A stretch of 64,000 nt of DNA from Streptomyces sp. P9-A2. Lineage in GTDB: Bacteria; Actinomycetota; Actinomycetes; Streptomycetales; Streptomycetaceae. Positions 25,895 through 34,462 of the stretch are shown one piece after another. The notes beneath the pieces were generated by a model that was given only the letters and a program-made list of their open reading frames with translations, was not told the DNA's origin and searched no databases. A program made the translations under genes and the position numbers. The stretch covers positions 1,488,001 to 1,552,000 of the forward strand of contig NZ_JAZIFX010000001.1 in assembly GCF_036634175.1 (NCBI RefSeq). Reading direction: 5' to 3'. Position 1 is the first letter of the stretch, and each line of letters opens with the position of its first letter.

Positions 25895-27085
25895 CTACCG
25901 GAACGCGTCGATCCCGGTCAGTGCCTTGCCCAGCACGAGCTGGTGCATCTCCACGGTGCCCTCGTAGGTGAGCACCGATTCGAGGTTCGTCGCGTGCCGC
26001 ATGACGGGGTACTCGAGCGAGATCCCGTTGGCACCGAGGATCGTGCGGGCCGTACGGCAGATGTCGATGGCCTCGCGGACGTTGTTCAACTTGCCGAAGC
26101 TGACCTGCTCGGGCCGCAGGCGGCCGGCGTCCATGCGCCGCCCGAGATGATGGGCGAGCAGAAGCCCCTTGTGCAGTTCGACCGCCATATCGGCGAGTTT
26201 GGCCTGCGTCAGCTGGAACCCGCCGATGGGCCGCCCGAACTGCTCCCGCGACATCGCGTAGTCGACGGCGGCCTCGAAGCAGGCGCGCGCCGCGCCCATC
26301 GCGCCCCAGACGATCCCGTACCGGGCGTGCGTCAGGCAGCTGAGCGGTCCGCGCAGTCCGGTCACCTCGGGCAGTACGGCGTCGTCGGGCAGCCGTACGT
26401 CGTCGAGGACCAGCTCGCTGGTGACGGAGGCGCGCAGCGACCACTTGTGCTTGATCTCGGGCGCCGCGAACCCGGTGCTGTCGGTGGGCACCACGAATCC
26501 GCGGATCCCGTCGTCGGTCTGCGCCCACACCACGGCGACGCCGGCGACGGACCCGTTGGTGATCCACATCTTGCGGCCGTTCAGCACCCAGTCCCCGCCG
26601 TCGCGCTCGGCGTGGGTCCGCATGGCGGCGGGGTCGGAGCCGTGGTCGGGTTCGGTGAGCCCGAAGCAGCCGATGACCTCGCCGGCGGCCATCCCCGGCA
26701 GCCACCGCTGCTTCTGTTCCTCGCTGCCGAACCGGTGGATCGCGTACATGGCGAGCGAGCCCTGTACGGAGACCAGGGACCGGATGCCGGAGTCGGCGGC
26801 CTCCAGTTCCAGGCAGGCGAGCCCGTACTGCACGGCAGAGGTCCCCGCGCAGCCGTAGCCGCTGAGCGGCATGCCGAGCACGCCGATCCCACCGAGTTCC
26901 CGGGCCAGCTCGCGGACGCCGGGCAGCTCGCCCTTCTCGTACCAGTCGGCGACGTACGGCAGCACCCTGTCCCCCGCCCAGGCACGCACGGTGTCCCGGA
27001 CGGCCAGGTCCTCCGGCTCCAGCAGGTCGTCGAGACCGAGCAGGTCGGCCGGGTCGAAGGGCGGCGACTTCGCGGACGCGGACAT
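25895..27085 (-). CDS. Acyl-CoA dehydrogenase, glutaryl-CoA dehydrogenase type
   Basis: ATG 27085 has CGGAGGG upstream; the frame further up is Arg-rich and unlikely. The 396-residue FAD enzyme shows GLTEPDHGSDP (FAD/substrate loop), KMWITNG, ARYGIVWGAMGAA, FGRPIGGFQLTQAKLADM and the C-terminal TYEGTVEMHQL with the catalytic Glu of the glutaryl-CoA group. The Arg and Glu pattern suggests oxidative decarboxylation of glutaryl-CoA to crotonyl-CoA in lysine or tryptophan breakdown, or a related short-chain acyl-CoA. It is monocistronic, with the terminator beyond its stop. Confidence 0.9.
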   Translation of the reverse strand: MSASAKSPPFDPADLLGLDDLLEPEDLAVRDTVRAWAGDRVLPYVADWYEKGELPGVRELARELGGIGVLGMPLSGYGCAGTSAVQYGLACLELEAADSGIRSLVSVQGSLAMYAIHRFGSEEQKQRWLPGMAAGEVIGCFGLTEPDHGSDPAAMRTHAERDGGDWVLNGRKMWITNGSVAGVAVVWAQTDDGIRGFVVPTDSTGFAAPEIKHKWSLRASVTSELVLDDVRLPDDAVLPEVTGLRGPLSCLTHARYGIVWGAMGAARACFEAAVDYAMSREQFGRPIGGFQLTQAKLADMAVELHKGLLLAHHLGRRMDAGRLRPEQVSFGKLNNVREAIDICRTARTILGANGISLEYPVMRHATNLESVLTYEGTVEMHQLVLGKALTGIDAFR

Positions 27086-27239
27086 GGACACCCTCCGGGG
27101 CGATCGGGCCGGTGCGGATCCGGGCGGACGCGGCCGGTACCGGTCCCGTCGGCAGGACTCGGCCGGTGCGGACACGACCACTACGGATACGACCGGTACG
27201 GATTCGGCTCGCACTACTCAACCAGCGCTGCCAGGGCGT

Positions 27240-27480
27240 GTGTCGAAAGTCCCGCCTGCCCGCGGCGTCCGGCACGCACTCCCCCAAGCTCTTCGAGCAG
27301 GGGGGACCCCCAGCCGCGTTGCCGGGAGCGCCCACGTACGCCCGGTACGCGGGCGACCCTCCGCCGTGCGATCGCACGCTCCCCCAAGCTCTCGGCTCCG
27401 CTCGAGCAGGGGGACCCCCATGACACCGCGGGGCTCACCCTCCGGGCAGCCGGCGCTCCTTTCGAAACACGCCCTGGTCA
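27240..27480. repeat. Composite extragenic repeat, copy C
   Basis: Two CTCCCCCAAGCTC...GAGCAGGGGG...ACCCCC modules (about 27280-27315 and 27381-27420) occupy the gap between the acyl-CoA dehydrogenase and MFS genes. The segment ending TCGAAACACGCCCT matches (in reverse) the start of copy A near 52475. The modules are inverted repeats and can form stem-loops. Confidence 0.7.
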
Positions 27481-27542
27481 CGTTCGGGCCGACGTTACGA
27501 CGCGGCGTCGCGCACGTCCACCCGGCTGCCCCGCGGCACGCC

Positions 27543-29198
27543 TCACACCGAGACGCGGGACTCCGCGGCCTCCCTCGGCGGGGGGACATCGGCCACTTCG
27601 GCCCGGGCCCGGGCGGGCCCGTCCGTGGGCGCCTCGGCGGGTGTTTCCCCGGCGGCCGCCGGCTCGCACTGCATCGTCCGCGGCAACCGCAGCGCCATCA
27701 CGGCCCCGAGCAGCAGCAGGACCGCGCTGGCCAGCAGGGTCACATGCAACCCGTGCACGAAGGCCTGGCGGGCCGCGTCCCTCAGGGCGGCTTCGGCGGG
27801 CCCGCCCAGCTGGGCGGCGACCTCGTAGGCCTCGCCCAGCGAGTGCCGCGCCGCGGAGGACTCCGAGGCGGACACCCCGGGAACCTCTCCGAGGCCGGGC
27901 GCGTAGGCCGCGTTCATCACACTGCCGAGGAGCGCTATCCCGATTCCCGCACCCAGCTGGTACGAGGTCTCGCCTATGGCCGCGGCCCCGCCCGCCTGCT
28001 GCGGGGGCGCCTCGCTCAGCATCGACTCGTACGCCCCGAAGAGGGTGGTCTCCAGACCGAAGCCGAGCAGGACGAACCCGCCCAGCAGCAGGGCCCGGTT
28101 GTCCTGCTCGCCCATCGGGGTCAGCAGCAGGACCGCCGCGGCCGTCAGGCAGAAGCCGGAGAAGACCATGCGGCGCGGTCCGAACCGGCGCAGCAGCCGC
28201 GCGCCCGCCAGCCCCGCCGCCATCGCGGCGAACGTCAGCGGCACCAGCCTCAGTCCGGTCTCCAGCGGGGAGAGTCCGAGGACGAGCTGGAGGTACTGCG
28301 CGGCGATCAGTTCCAGTCCGACCAGGGCGAGCATCGCCAGCACGATGCAGCCCACCGACGTGCTGAACACCGGCCGGGCGAACATGCGCAGGTCGACCAG
28401 CGGGTGCGCGCGTCGCCGCTGCCGGCTGACGAAGAGGACCAGCAGGGCGGCGCCCACGGCCAGCGACAGTACGGTCCACGGGCCCCCGGCGGATCCACCA
28501 CCGAGCCGCTTCACACCGAGGACCACCGCGAACAGTCCGGCGGCGGCCATCAGCGCGCCCGTCACGTCCCAGGGACCGATGCCGTCGCCCTTCGACTCGG
28601 GCAGCAGGATCCGTCCCACCGGGAGACTGACCAGCATCAGCGGAATGTTGATGAGGAAGACCGAGCCCCACCAGAAATACTCGAGCAGGAAGCCGCCGAG
28701 CAGCGGTCCGGCGGCCGCGCCCACCGCGGCCACCGCGCTCCAGATACCGATGGCGAACGCCCGCTCGCGCCGGTCGGGGAAGACCTGCCGCAGGATCGAC
28801 AGCGTCGCGGGCATGATCATCGCGCCGCCGACTCCGAGCAGCGCCCGCGCCGCGATCAGCACGGGCGCGCTGTCCGCGAGGGCCGCCAGCCCCGAGGCGA
28901 CGCCGAACAGGGCGTAGCCGAGCAGGAGTACCCGTCTGCGGCCGACCCGGTCTCCCAGCGTGCCGAAGAGAATCAGCAGCGAGGCGCAGACCAGCGGGTA
29001 GGCGTCGACGATCCAGAGCAGTTCCATCGCGCCGGGCCTGAGATCCTGCGTGACGGCGGGGACCGCCACATGCAGCACGGTGGCGTCGACGGCCACGAGC
29101 AGCAGGCTGACGCAGAGAACGACGAGTACCACCCAGCGGTTGGCACCGGCCCCGGCCGCCCGACGGCGCAGCGCGGCAGCCGTGGTCGTCCCGGACAT
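27543..29198 (-). CDS. MFS exporter, DHA2 (14-TM) family
   Basis: ATG 29198 has GGAGG upstream. The 551-residue membrane protein has about 14 hydrophobic helices. Motif A is GTLGDRVGRRR between helices 2 and 3, DHA2 motif features include LLWIVDAYPLV, and GVGGAMIMPATLSILRQVF fits motif C/antiporter. It should export a drug or toxin by H+ antiport. The C-terminal tail is Ala/Pro-rich. It is divergent from the mannosyltransferase gene; no dedicated regulator is adjacent. Confidence 0.92.
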   Translation of the reverse strand: MSGTTTAAALRRRAAGAGANRWVVLVVLCVSLLLVAVDATVLHVAVPAVTQDLRPGAMELLWIVDAYPLVCASLLILFGTLGDRVGRRRVLLLGYALFGVASGLAALADSAPVLIAARALLGVGGAMIMPATLSILRQVFPDRRERAFAIGIWSAVAAVGAAAGPLLGGFLLEYFWWGSVFLINIPLMLVSLPVGRILLPESKGDGIGPWDVTGALMAAAGLFAVVLGVKRLGGGSAGGPWTVLSLAVGAALLVLFVSRQRRRAHPLVDLRMFARPVFSTSVGCIVLAMLALVGLELIAAQYLQLVLGLSPLETGLRLVPLTFAAMAAGLAGARLLRRFGPRRMVFSGFCLTAAAVLLLTPMGEQDNRALLLGGFVLLGFGLETTLFGAYESMLSEAPPQQAGGAAAIGETSYQLGAGIGIALLGSVMNAAYAPGLGEVPGVSASESSAARHSLGEAYEVAAQLGGPAEAALRDAARQAFVHGLHVTLLASAVLLLLGAVMALRLPRTMQCEPAAAGETPAEAPTDGPARARAEVADVPPPREAAESRVSV

Positions 29199-29454
29199 GT
29201 ACAGACCTCCCAGATACTCCCTCGCCCTCGGCGGGCTCACGGGGTGGGGGACTCCCCCGTGACTCGGCCGGAGAGGAGCGGTACGGACTCCGGCCCGCGC
29301 AACGAACGGCGAGTGACAGGCAGCGTACGCGAGGACGTGCCGTTATTGAGTGGTGGGCCTCTCACATCTGCGGCCGACAGGTGTGGCGTACACCACTCCC
29401 ACGGCCCGCTCCGGGTTCACGCACCCGCGGGACGGACCGGCCACGCACCCGGTC

Positions 29455-29460
29455 GATAAT
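29455..29460 (+). promoter_or_regulatory. Likely -10 box of a leaderless transcript
   Basis: GATAAT lies about 8 bases before GTG 29468, at the right distance for transcription to start at or near the first base of the start codon. No Shine-Dalgarno sequence precedes the GTG. The -35 element is not clear. Confidence 0.5.
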
Positions 29461-29467
29461 CGGGCCC

Positions 29468-30763
29468 GTGACCGATCTCGAAACGCGTGCCGCCCCGGCC
29501 CGCCCCGGCCCGCTGCGCAGGGCCGCGCCGGCGCTCCTCGGGTACGCGGCCGTGCGTGCCCTGGGCCTCCTCGTCCTGGCCCTGTGGAGCGAGGCGCGCG
29601 GCAAAAGCGCGTACACCCTGCTCACGGCCCGCTGGGACGCTCTCTGGTACACGAGGGTCGCGGAGCTGGGGTACGGCTACGAGGTGCGCCTGGCGAACGG
29701 GGACGTGCACTCGAACCTGGCCTTCTTCCCCCTGCTCCCCTGGCTGGAGCGGCTGGTGGCGGCGGTGTCGCCGCTGTCGTACGCGGACGGGGGCTTCGTG
29801 GTCGCCGTGCTGGCCTCGCTCGCCGCGGCGTGGGGGATCTTCGCGGTGGCGGACCATGTGTACGGGCCGCGGGCCGGGGTCTGCGCGGTGCTGCTCTGGG
29901 CGGTGCTGCCGGTCGGGGTCGTCCAGTCGATGGCGTACAGCGAGTCCCTGTTCACGGCGCTCGCCGCCTGGTCGCTGTACGCGGTGCTGACCGGGCGCTG
30001 GGTGACGGCCGGGATCCTGGCGTCGCTGGCCGGTCTGACCCGCCCGGTCGGGCTGGCGGTGGTCGCGGCGGTCTGGGCGGCGGGCGTCGTCTCCTTCCTG
30101 CACGACCGTCGTGGCGCCGGGGAGGAGCACCGCTCGTTCGGGGGGAGCCGTGGCGCGGCGGCGGTGGACGGCGCGCGCCCGGGGGGACGCGCCGCCCCCG
30201 GCGGGAACACCCCGCGCACGCCTTCCGCCGGGGGCGCGCCCTTCCCGGCGGGCGCCCCCGGCGTGGGCGTCCGCCGGGCGGCCGGCCTGTTCACCGCTCC
30301 GCTCGGCACCGCCGGTTACGTTCTGTGGGTCGGGCACCGGACCGGGAAGGGCCCGTTCGGGTATCTCGACGTACAGGCGGGCTGGCGGAACGGGTTCGAC
30401 GGCGGTTTTGCCTTCGCCCGGTTCACGGCGGAGAAGTTCACGTCGTTCCCGTCCGCCACGGCGGGACTCGGGCTGATCGTCGGGGTCGGCCTGCTGGTGT
30501 GGCTGTACGTGCTCTGCGCACGGCAGCGCCAGCCGCTCCCGCTCCTGGTGTACGCCGGTGCGGTCGCCGTCCTCGCCCTCTGCGCGTCGAGCTACTTCGG
30601 TTCGAAACCGCGCCTGCTGATGCCTGCCTTCCCCTTGCTGCTGCCCCTCGCCCTGCCCCTGTCACGGCTGCGTACGCCCAGGTCGACGCTGGTGGTGGGG
30701 TCCGTCGCGGTGGTCTCGGCGGTGTACGGCGCCTTCTGGCTGAACGGCTCCGGACCGCCCTGA
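29468..30763 (+). CDS. Mannosyltransferase-like integral membrane glycosyltransferase
   Basis: GTG 29468 begins VTDLETRAAP; the leader upstream is not conserved. The 431-residue protein has about nine hydrophobic helices. A short loop after TM1 has RWDALWYTRVAELGY, a typical PIG-V/GT-C catalytic loop with Asp, and VQSMAYSESLFTALAAWSLY lies nearby. A long Gly/Pro-rich loop at about 220-275 breaks the membrane part. GT-C enzymes use polyprenyl-phosphate sugars, so it may act with the polyprenyl glycosyltransferases. Acceptors are unknown. Confidence 0.85.
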   Translation: MTDLETRAAPARPGPLRRAAPALLGYAAVRALGLLVLALWSEARGKSAYTLLTARWDALWYTRVAELGYGYEVRLANGDVHSNLAFFPLLPWLERLVAAVSPLSYADGGFVVAVLASLAAAWGIFAVADHVYGPRAGVCAVLLWAVLPVGVVQSMAYSESLFTALAAWSLYAVLTGRWVTAGILASLAGLTRPVGLAVVAAVWAAGVVSFLHDRRGAGEEHRSFGGSRGAAAVDGARPGGRAAPGGNTPRTPSAGGAPFPAGAPGVGVRRAAGLFTAPLGTAGYVLWVGHRTGKGPFGYLDVQAGWRNGFDGGFAFARFTAEKFTSFPSATAGLGLIVGVGLLVWLYVLCARQRQPLPLLVYAGAVAVLALCASSYFGSKPRLLMPAFPLLLPLALPLSRLRTPRSTLVVGSVAVVSAVYGAFWLNGSGPP

Positions 30764-31028
30764 AAGGTCCCGCGGCCCTGCCCACCCCTCCCCGTGCCGA
30801 CGGACGGTGAGCACCGGGGAAAATCTGCGCCGACCTTCGGTGAACGCATTCCAAAAGCGCGATAAAACAACCCTCTCGAATGATCAAAAGAATTGAAGAC
30901 GGCGAGGACCGGAGATTGCCGATTCACGGAAAACAAAGACCACCTTGAGAGCAATCCCACATCACATCGTCATTACAAAGCCGCTGATTCGCCAGGGTCG
31001 GCCGCTCACTCCCTGTAACGTCGATTGG

Positions 31029-32045
31029 GTGCGTACCGAACGGAAGACCACCCGTCTGGACCGGGTGTTCGCGAGGCTGGATCGTGAGCCGGAACGACCG
31101 GCCCACCTCGACGTGCCTCGAATGAGCCGGCACCGGACGGTGCTCTTCGGCTCCACCCTGGCCTTCTACCTGGCGATCGTGTGGGCCGTCGTCACCGCGT
31201 CCTGGCTGGTCCGGCTGGACTGGCAGGTGATGTTCTTCCGCCCGTACGAGCAGTGGGCGGAGCTGCACGCCTTCGTCGACTACTACGTGGTGCTCGGCCA
31301 GCGCGGCCCGACCGCGGTGATGGTGGCGTCCTGGCTGGGCTGGCGCTCCTGGCGGCAGCACACCCTGCGTCCGCTGCTCGCGCTCGCGGTCTCCCTGCTG
31401 CTGCTCAACATCACCGTCGGTGCCGCGAAGTACGGCATGGGACGCCTCGGACCGCATTACGCGACCGAGATCGGCTCCAGCGAGATGTGGCTAGGCGGCA
31501 GCATATTTCCCAGCGGTCACACCGCGAACGCCGTGGTGACCTGGGGAATCCTGGCCTATCTGGCCTCCACTCCGAGAACTCGGCGCTGGCTGTCCGCCGT
31601 GTCCGCCGTGACCTCGCTCGGTGTCGGGCTGTCCACCGTCTACCTCGGCACCCACTGGCTGAGCGACGTCCTGCTCGGCTGGGTGGCGGGCCTGCTGATC
31701 CTGCTGGCCCTGCCCTGGTTCGAGCCGCTGATCGCCCGCGCCGAGGACCGGATCCTCGGCCGGCGGGACCACTGGCGGGACCGCCGGTACGCCCCGCGGG
31801 GCCGGACGGCGCCCGCGGCCCCCGTCGCGACGCCGGTCATGCTCAAGCCGCTCACCGGCCGTGAGGCCGGCGCGGCTCCCGAACCGGTCTCCGCGTCCCG
31901 CCCGGCCGGCCGCCCGCCCGCCTATCTGGCGTCGGGGCCGCACTCGACGCGCGCGGAGCGCACACCGCTCACTCCGGCCGGCAGCCGCCGCCCGCCGCAC
32001 GGCGAACGTCATCCGCGCGGCAACACCCCGGCAGCCCGCTCCTGA
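31029..32045 (+). CDS. PAP2-family membrane phosphatase
   Basis: The 338-residue protein has a cytosolic N-terminus, then about six helices. The PAP2 signature is complete: KYGMGRLGP (KX6RP-like), FPSGHTANA (PSGH) and STVYLGTHWLSDVLLG (SRX5HX3D-like). The C-terminal 80 residues are Pro/Arg-rich and disordered. Such enzymes dephosphorylate undecaprenyl pyrophosphate or phosphatidic acid. GTG 31029 (VRTERKT) is used; ATG 31122 (MSRHRTV) is an alternative. It follows the mannosyltransferase but 265 bases away, so it likely has its own promoter. Confidence 0.9.
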   Translation: MRTERKTTRLDRVFARLDREPERPAHLDVPRMSRHRTVLFGSTLAFYLAIVWAVVTASWLVRLDWQVMFFRPYEQWAELHAFVDYYVVLGQRGPTAVMVASWLGWRSWRQHTLRPLLALAVSLLLLNITVGAAKYGMGRLGPHYATEIGSSEMWLGGSIFPSGHTANAVVTWGILAYLASTPRTRRWLSAVSAVTSLGVGLSTVYLGTHWLSDVLLGWVAGLLILLALPWFEPLIARAEDRILGRRDHWRDRRYAPRGRTAPAAPVATPVMLKPLTGREAGAAPEPVSASRPAGRPPAYLASGPHSTRAERTPLTPAGSRRPPHGERHPRGNTPAARS

Positions 32046-32089
32046 CGGCCCCGCCCGGTCCCTCGGCGACAGCCCGGTACGCGCTCCCC

Positions 32090-32118
32090 GGCCCCGGTTC
32101 CCTCGTGGAACCGGGGCC
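32090..32118. terminator. Bidirectional terminator
   Basis: A perfect 12-bp stem, 32090-32101 with 32107-32118, and a 5-base loop lie between the converging PAP2 and I78 genes. Confidence 0.85.
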
Positions 32119-32129
32119 GTCGCCGCGTC

Positions 32130-32345
32130 TCAGCCCTTCCAGGACCGCGCCACCGTGCCGTCCCTCACCTCGAAGTTCAGCCGCCCCACGCGGTACTCCA
32201 TGGTGATGACCGTTCCCGGCGGCAGCGACCGGACCGTCGTCCAGCCGCGCTCGCGCGCGAGGCGCTCGGCCCGGTCCACGGGCAGGCCCACATAGGCGTC
32301 CGGGCTGTCGTCGGGCTCCGCGGAAGGTGTCGGAATGGGTGCCAT
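32130..32345 (-). CDS. Peptidase inhibitor I78 family protein
   Basis: The 71-residue protein starts ATG 32345. It has the I78 fold pattern: YVGLPVDRAERLARERGWTTVRSLPPGTVITMEYRVGRLNFEV, with the Arg-rich loop and Gly-Arg-Leu-Asn-Phe end. I78 proteins inhibit elastase-like serine proteases. There is no signal peptide, so it may protect the cytoplasm. A cytosolic partner for the secreted streptogrisins upstream is possible but unproven. Confidence 0.85.
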   Translation of the reverse strand: MAPIPTPSAEPDDSPDAYVGLPVDRAERLARERGWTTVRSLPPGTVITMEYRVGRLNFEVRDGTVARSWKG

Positions 32346-32741
32346 ACGGTCACGCTATGCCCTGCCCCGCGGACAGGGAAGGCCGGACCGGGAACACCTG
32401 CCCGGGATCCCCCGGCGGTCACATTTCTGTCACAGGATCACGACAGACGTTTACGCCTACGCCCATCACACGAATGGGTGATTCGAAGCCTCTCCGAACA
32501 CAGTCGAACGTAATTCCCGGACATCGCGCCGGGGCACGGATAAACCCGGCGGAGCGTTTCTGAAGAAACATCCGGCCCGTTCGGGTCATTCCATTCCGTC
32601 GCCGTGACGACAGGTGCGCACCCCGAAGGGCGGGACCGTACGGAAACTCACGGTTCCTTCACAGCGTCCACCCCCGCCCCACCGGCCGGTACGGGCGGTC
32701 CCGCGCGGTTCCGCGCTGCACGGTCGCCACGCGGTCCGGCG
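32346..32741. other. Promoter-type region, about 396 bp
   Basis: Less GC-rich than its neighbours (about 32430-32600), with no coding pattern. It contains the I78 promoter on the minus strand. The stretch at 32565-32576 includes a tiny TTTC..GAAA hairpin. No ORF has domain support. Confidence 0.5.
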
Positions 32742-33728
32742 TCAGCTCGCCGCGCCGGATCCCTCCGCCCGGGCCAGAGCGCGGGAGAGCCGGTCGCGGG
32801 CCGTGGTGATCGCGTCGGTCAGCCCGGCCGGCTCCAGCACCTGGAACTCGAAGCCCAGCAGCATCACGTGGACCACCAGGGCGTTGAAGCTCGCCGCCCC
32901 GGTGGTCAGGACACAGGTGTCCGGTGCTTCCGCCCGGAGTGTGCCGACGGAGGGCGAGATCCGTTCCGCGGCCTCCTCGACGGGCACCAGCAGCCGTATC
33001 GCGGCCTGCGAGGCGTACACCCGCGTGGAGACGCCCCGGGACACATAGGCGGCCAGATCCTCGGCCGGGGGCTCGCGCGGGACGAAGCGCGGGCCGTGCG
33101 GGGGCTTGGGAGTGACGCGGCCCACCCGGAAGGTACGCCAGTCCTCGCGGCCCAGGTCCCAGGCCACCAGGTACCAGCGGCGCTCCGAGCACACCAGACG
33201 GTGCGGTTCCACGGTGCGGCGACTCGTCGCGCCGTCGTGGCCGCGGTACTCGAAACGCAGACGCTCGGTGTCACGGCAGAGCTGGGCGAGTTCGGTGAGC
33301 ACGGCCGGGTCGACGGCGTCGGCGTCCGGTCCGCGCAGCATCGGCACGGTGACGGCGTTCAGGGCGCCCACCCGGCGGCGCAGCCGGTCCGGCAGCACCT
33401 GTTCCAGCTTGGCCAGGGCCCGCACCGAGGTCTCCCCGATGTCTTCGATGCCCTGCCCGGCCGCCGTACGCAGCCCGACCACGACGGCGACGGCCTCGTC
33501 GTCGTCCAGCAGCAGCGGCGGCAGCTCGGCGCCCGCGCCCAGCTGGTAGCCGCCGCCGGTTCCGGGGCTGGCGTTGACGGGGTAGCCGAGCACGCGCAGC
33601 CGGTCCACGTCGCGGCGCAGGGTCCGGGAGCTGACCCCGAGCCGCCCGGCCAGATCGGCCCCGGACCACTCGCGGTGAGCCTGGAGCAGGGACAACAGAC
33701 GCAGCAATCGTGCCGAGGTCTCCACCAT
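32742..33728 (-). CDS. WYL-domain transcriptional regulator
   Basis: The 328-residue protein has an N-terminal DeoR-like winged helix (ETSARLLRLLSLLQAHREWSGADLAGRLGVSSRTLRRDVDRLRVLGYPV) and a WYL domain containing RWYLVAWDL at about 183-191 plus a C-terminal WCX part. WYL regulators bind nucleic-acid or small-ligand signals and often control DNA repair or defence. No target is obvious here; it may act on distant genes or itself. Confidence 0.9.
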   Translation of the reverse strand: MVETSARLLRLLSLLQAHREWSGADLAGRLGVSSRTLRRDVDRLRVLGYPVNASPGTGGGYQLGAGAELPPLLLDDDEAVAVVVGLRTAAGQGIEDIGETSVRALAKLEQVLPDRLRRRVGALNAVTVPMLRGPDADAVDPAVLTELAQLCRDTERLRFEYRGHDGATSRRTVEPHRLVCSERRWYLVAWDLGREDWRTFRVGRVTPKPPHGPRFVPREPPAEDLAAYVSRGVSTRVYASQAAIRLLVPVEEAAERISPSVGTLRAEAPDTCVLTTGAASFNALVVHVMLLGFEFQVLEPAGLTDAITTARDRLSRALARAEGSGAAS

Positions 33729-33740
33729 GGGCCGAGTCTG

Positions 33741-34076
33741 TCAGCCTTCGCGGACAGTCACTGTCCGGACGGGGCCCCTCCTCACCTCACCACCCGGTGC
33801 GTCCGGGATGGACCAGAGCACGAGACGCCGACCGGGCAGGATCACGTCGGGATCGCCGCCGATGACGGCCTCGTCGGCGGCGTACAGCTGTTGCCAGGTG
33901 GTGCCGTGCCGGGCCGCGACGGCGCTCGGCGTGTCGCCCTCACGGACGGTGTGGTCACCGCCGGACGAGCTGCGGTCCGCGCCGCCCGCCCGCCGTCGGG
34001 TCGTGCGAGGGATCCGGTGGTGCGGCGGATCCGGCTGGTGCGGTCGGCGGACGTTCCCGGGCGGTGCTCGCTGCAC
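33741..34076 (-). CDS. LysM-domain fragment (possible remnant)
   Basis: The readable LysM domain is HTVREGDTPSAVAARHGTTWQQLYAADEAVIGGDPDVILPG, at about residues 42-85. Its start is unclear: the first 40 residues are Arg/Pro-rich with no signal peptide, and reading further upstream enters the low-GC islet. LysM binds peptidoglycan, so an exported protein is expected; here the export signal is lacking, suggesting a truncated or decayed gene. An alternative is a small cytosolic LysM protein. Confidence 0.4.
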   Translation of the reverse strand: MQRAPPGNVRRPHQPDPPHHRIPRTTRRRAGGADRSSSGGDHTVREGDTPSAVAARHGTTWQQLYAADEAVIGGDPDVILPGRRLVLWSIPDAPGGEVRRGPVRTVTVREG

Positions 34077-34462
34077 ACGGCGGAGGAATCCAGGCAGCCG
34101 ACCGGGCCGGCATCAAGCAACTCACCGTCTTCGCAGACCAGTTCAGCGTTACCTTCGGTAGCGTCAATTTCAGGACACCCGCTTCATTCACTGATTTCAT
34201 GATTTATCAACCAGCAGACCCTCTGGCCTGTGAGCTACTTCACCCGTTCAACTGCTTTGACGCGAGGAGCAGTTGACGATGAGTGTCCGGTTCCGCGCGG
34301 GAAGTGACCGTGTGCGCAGGATGGTTCGATCCCGTTCCCTTCCGGGCGTGACTCCCGCCGCAGATCGCCCGTTGTCATCTGTATGAGCCGGGGGCACGCC
34401 CCGGACCACGGGCCGGGACCCACCCGGCCTCGCCACGCACCGCATCCCGAGGGAGCCCACCC
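34077..34462. other. Low-GC islet between the LysM fragment and the next gene
   Basis: Bases about 34085-34290 are far less GC-rich (34141-34200 is about 47% GC by count) than the roughly 70% around. A 9-bp stem, TCAACTGCT at 34248-34256 with AGCAGTTGA at 34268-34276, stands here. A 70-codon plus-strand ORF with a Phe-rich sequence (IKQLTVFADQFSVTFG) exists but has no ribosome site. The region looks like a foreign or decayed segment. The last 100 bases carry the promoter of the next gene. Confidence 0.5.

Noticed and set aside
26871..29459. 862-codon plus-strand ORF across the acyl-CoA dehydrogenase and MFS genes
   Set aside because: Gln/Arg/Gly-rich shadow sequence running over two genes with clear domains.
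34064..34276. 70-codon plus-strand ORF in the low-GC islet
   Set aside because: No ribosome site and no domain; coding status cannot be supported.
34318..34340. T-loop-like sequence GGTTCGATCCCG resembling the 3' half of a tRNA
   Set aside because: No acceptor, D or anticodon arms can be built around it and the T stem needs G-U pairs; treated as chance.
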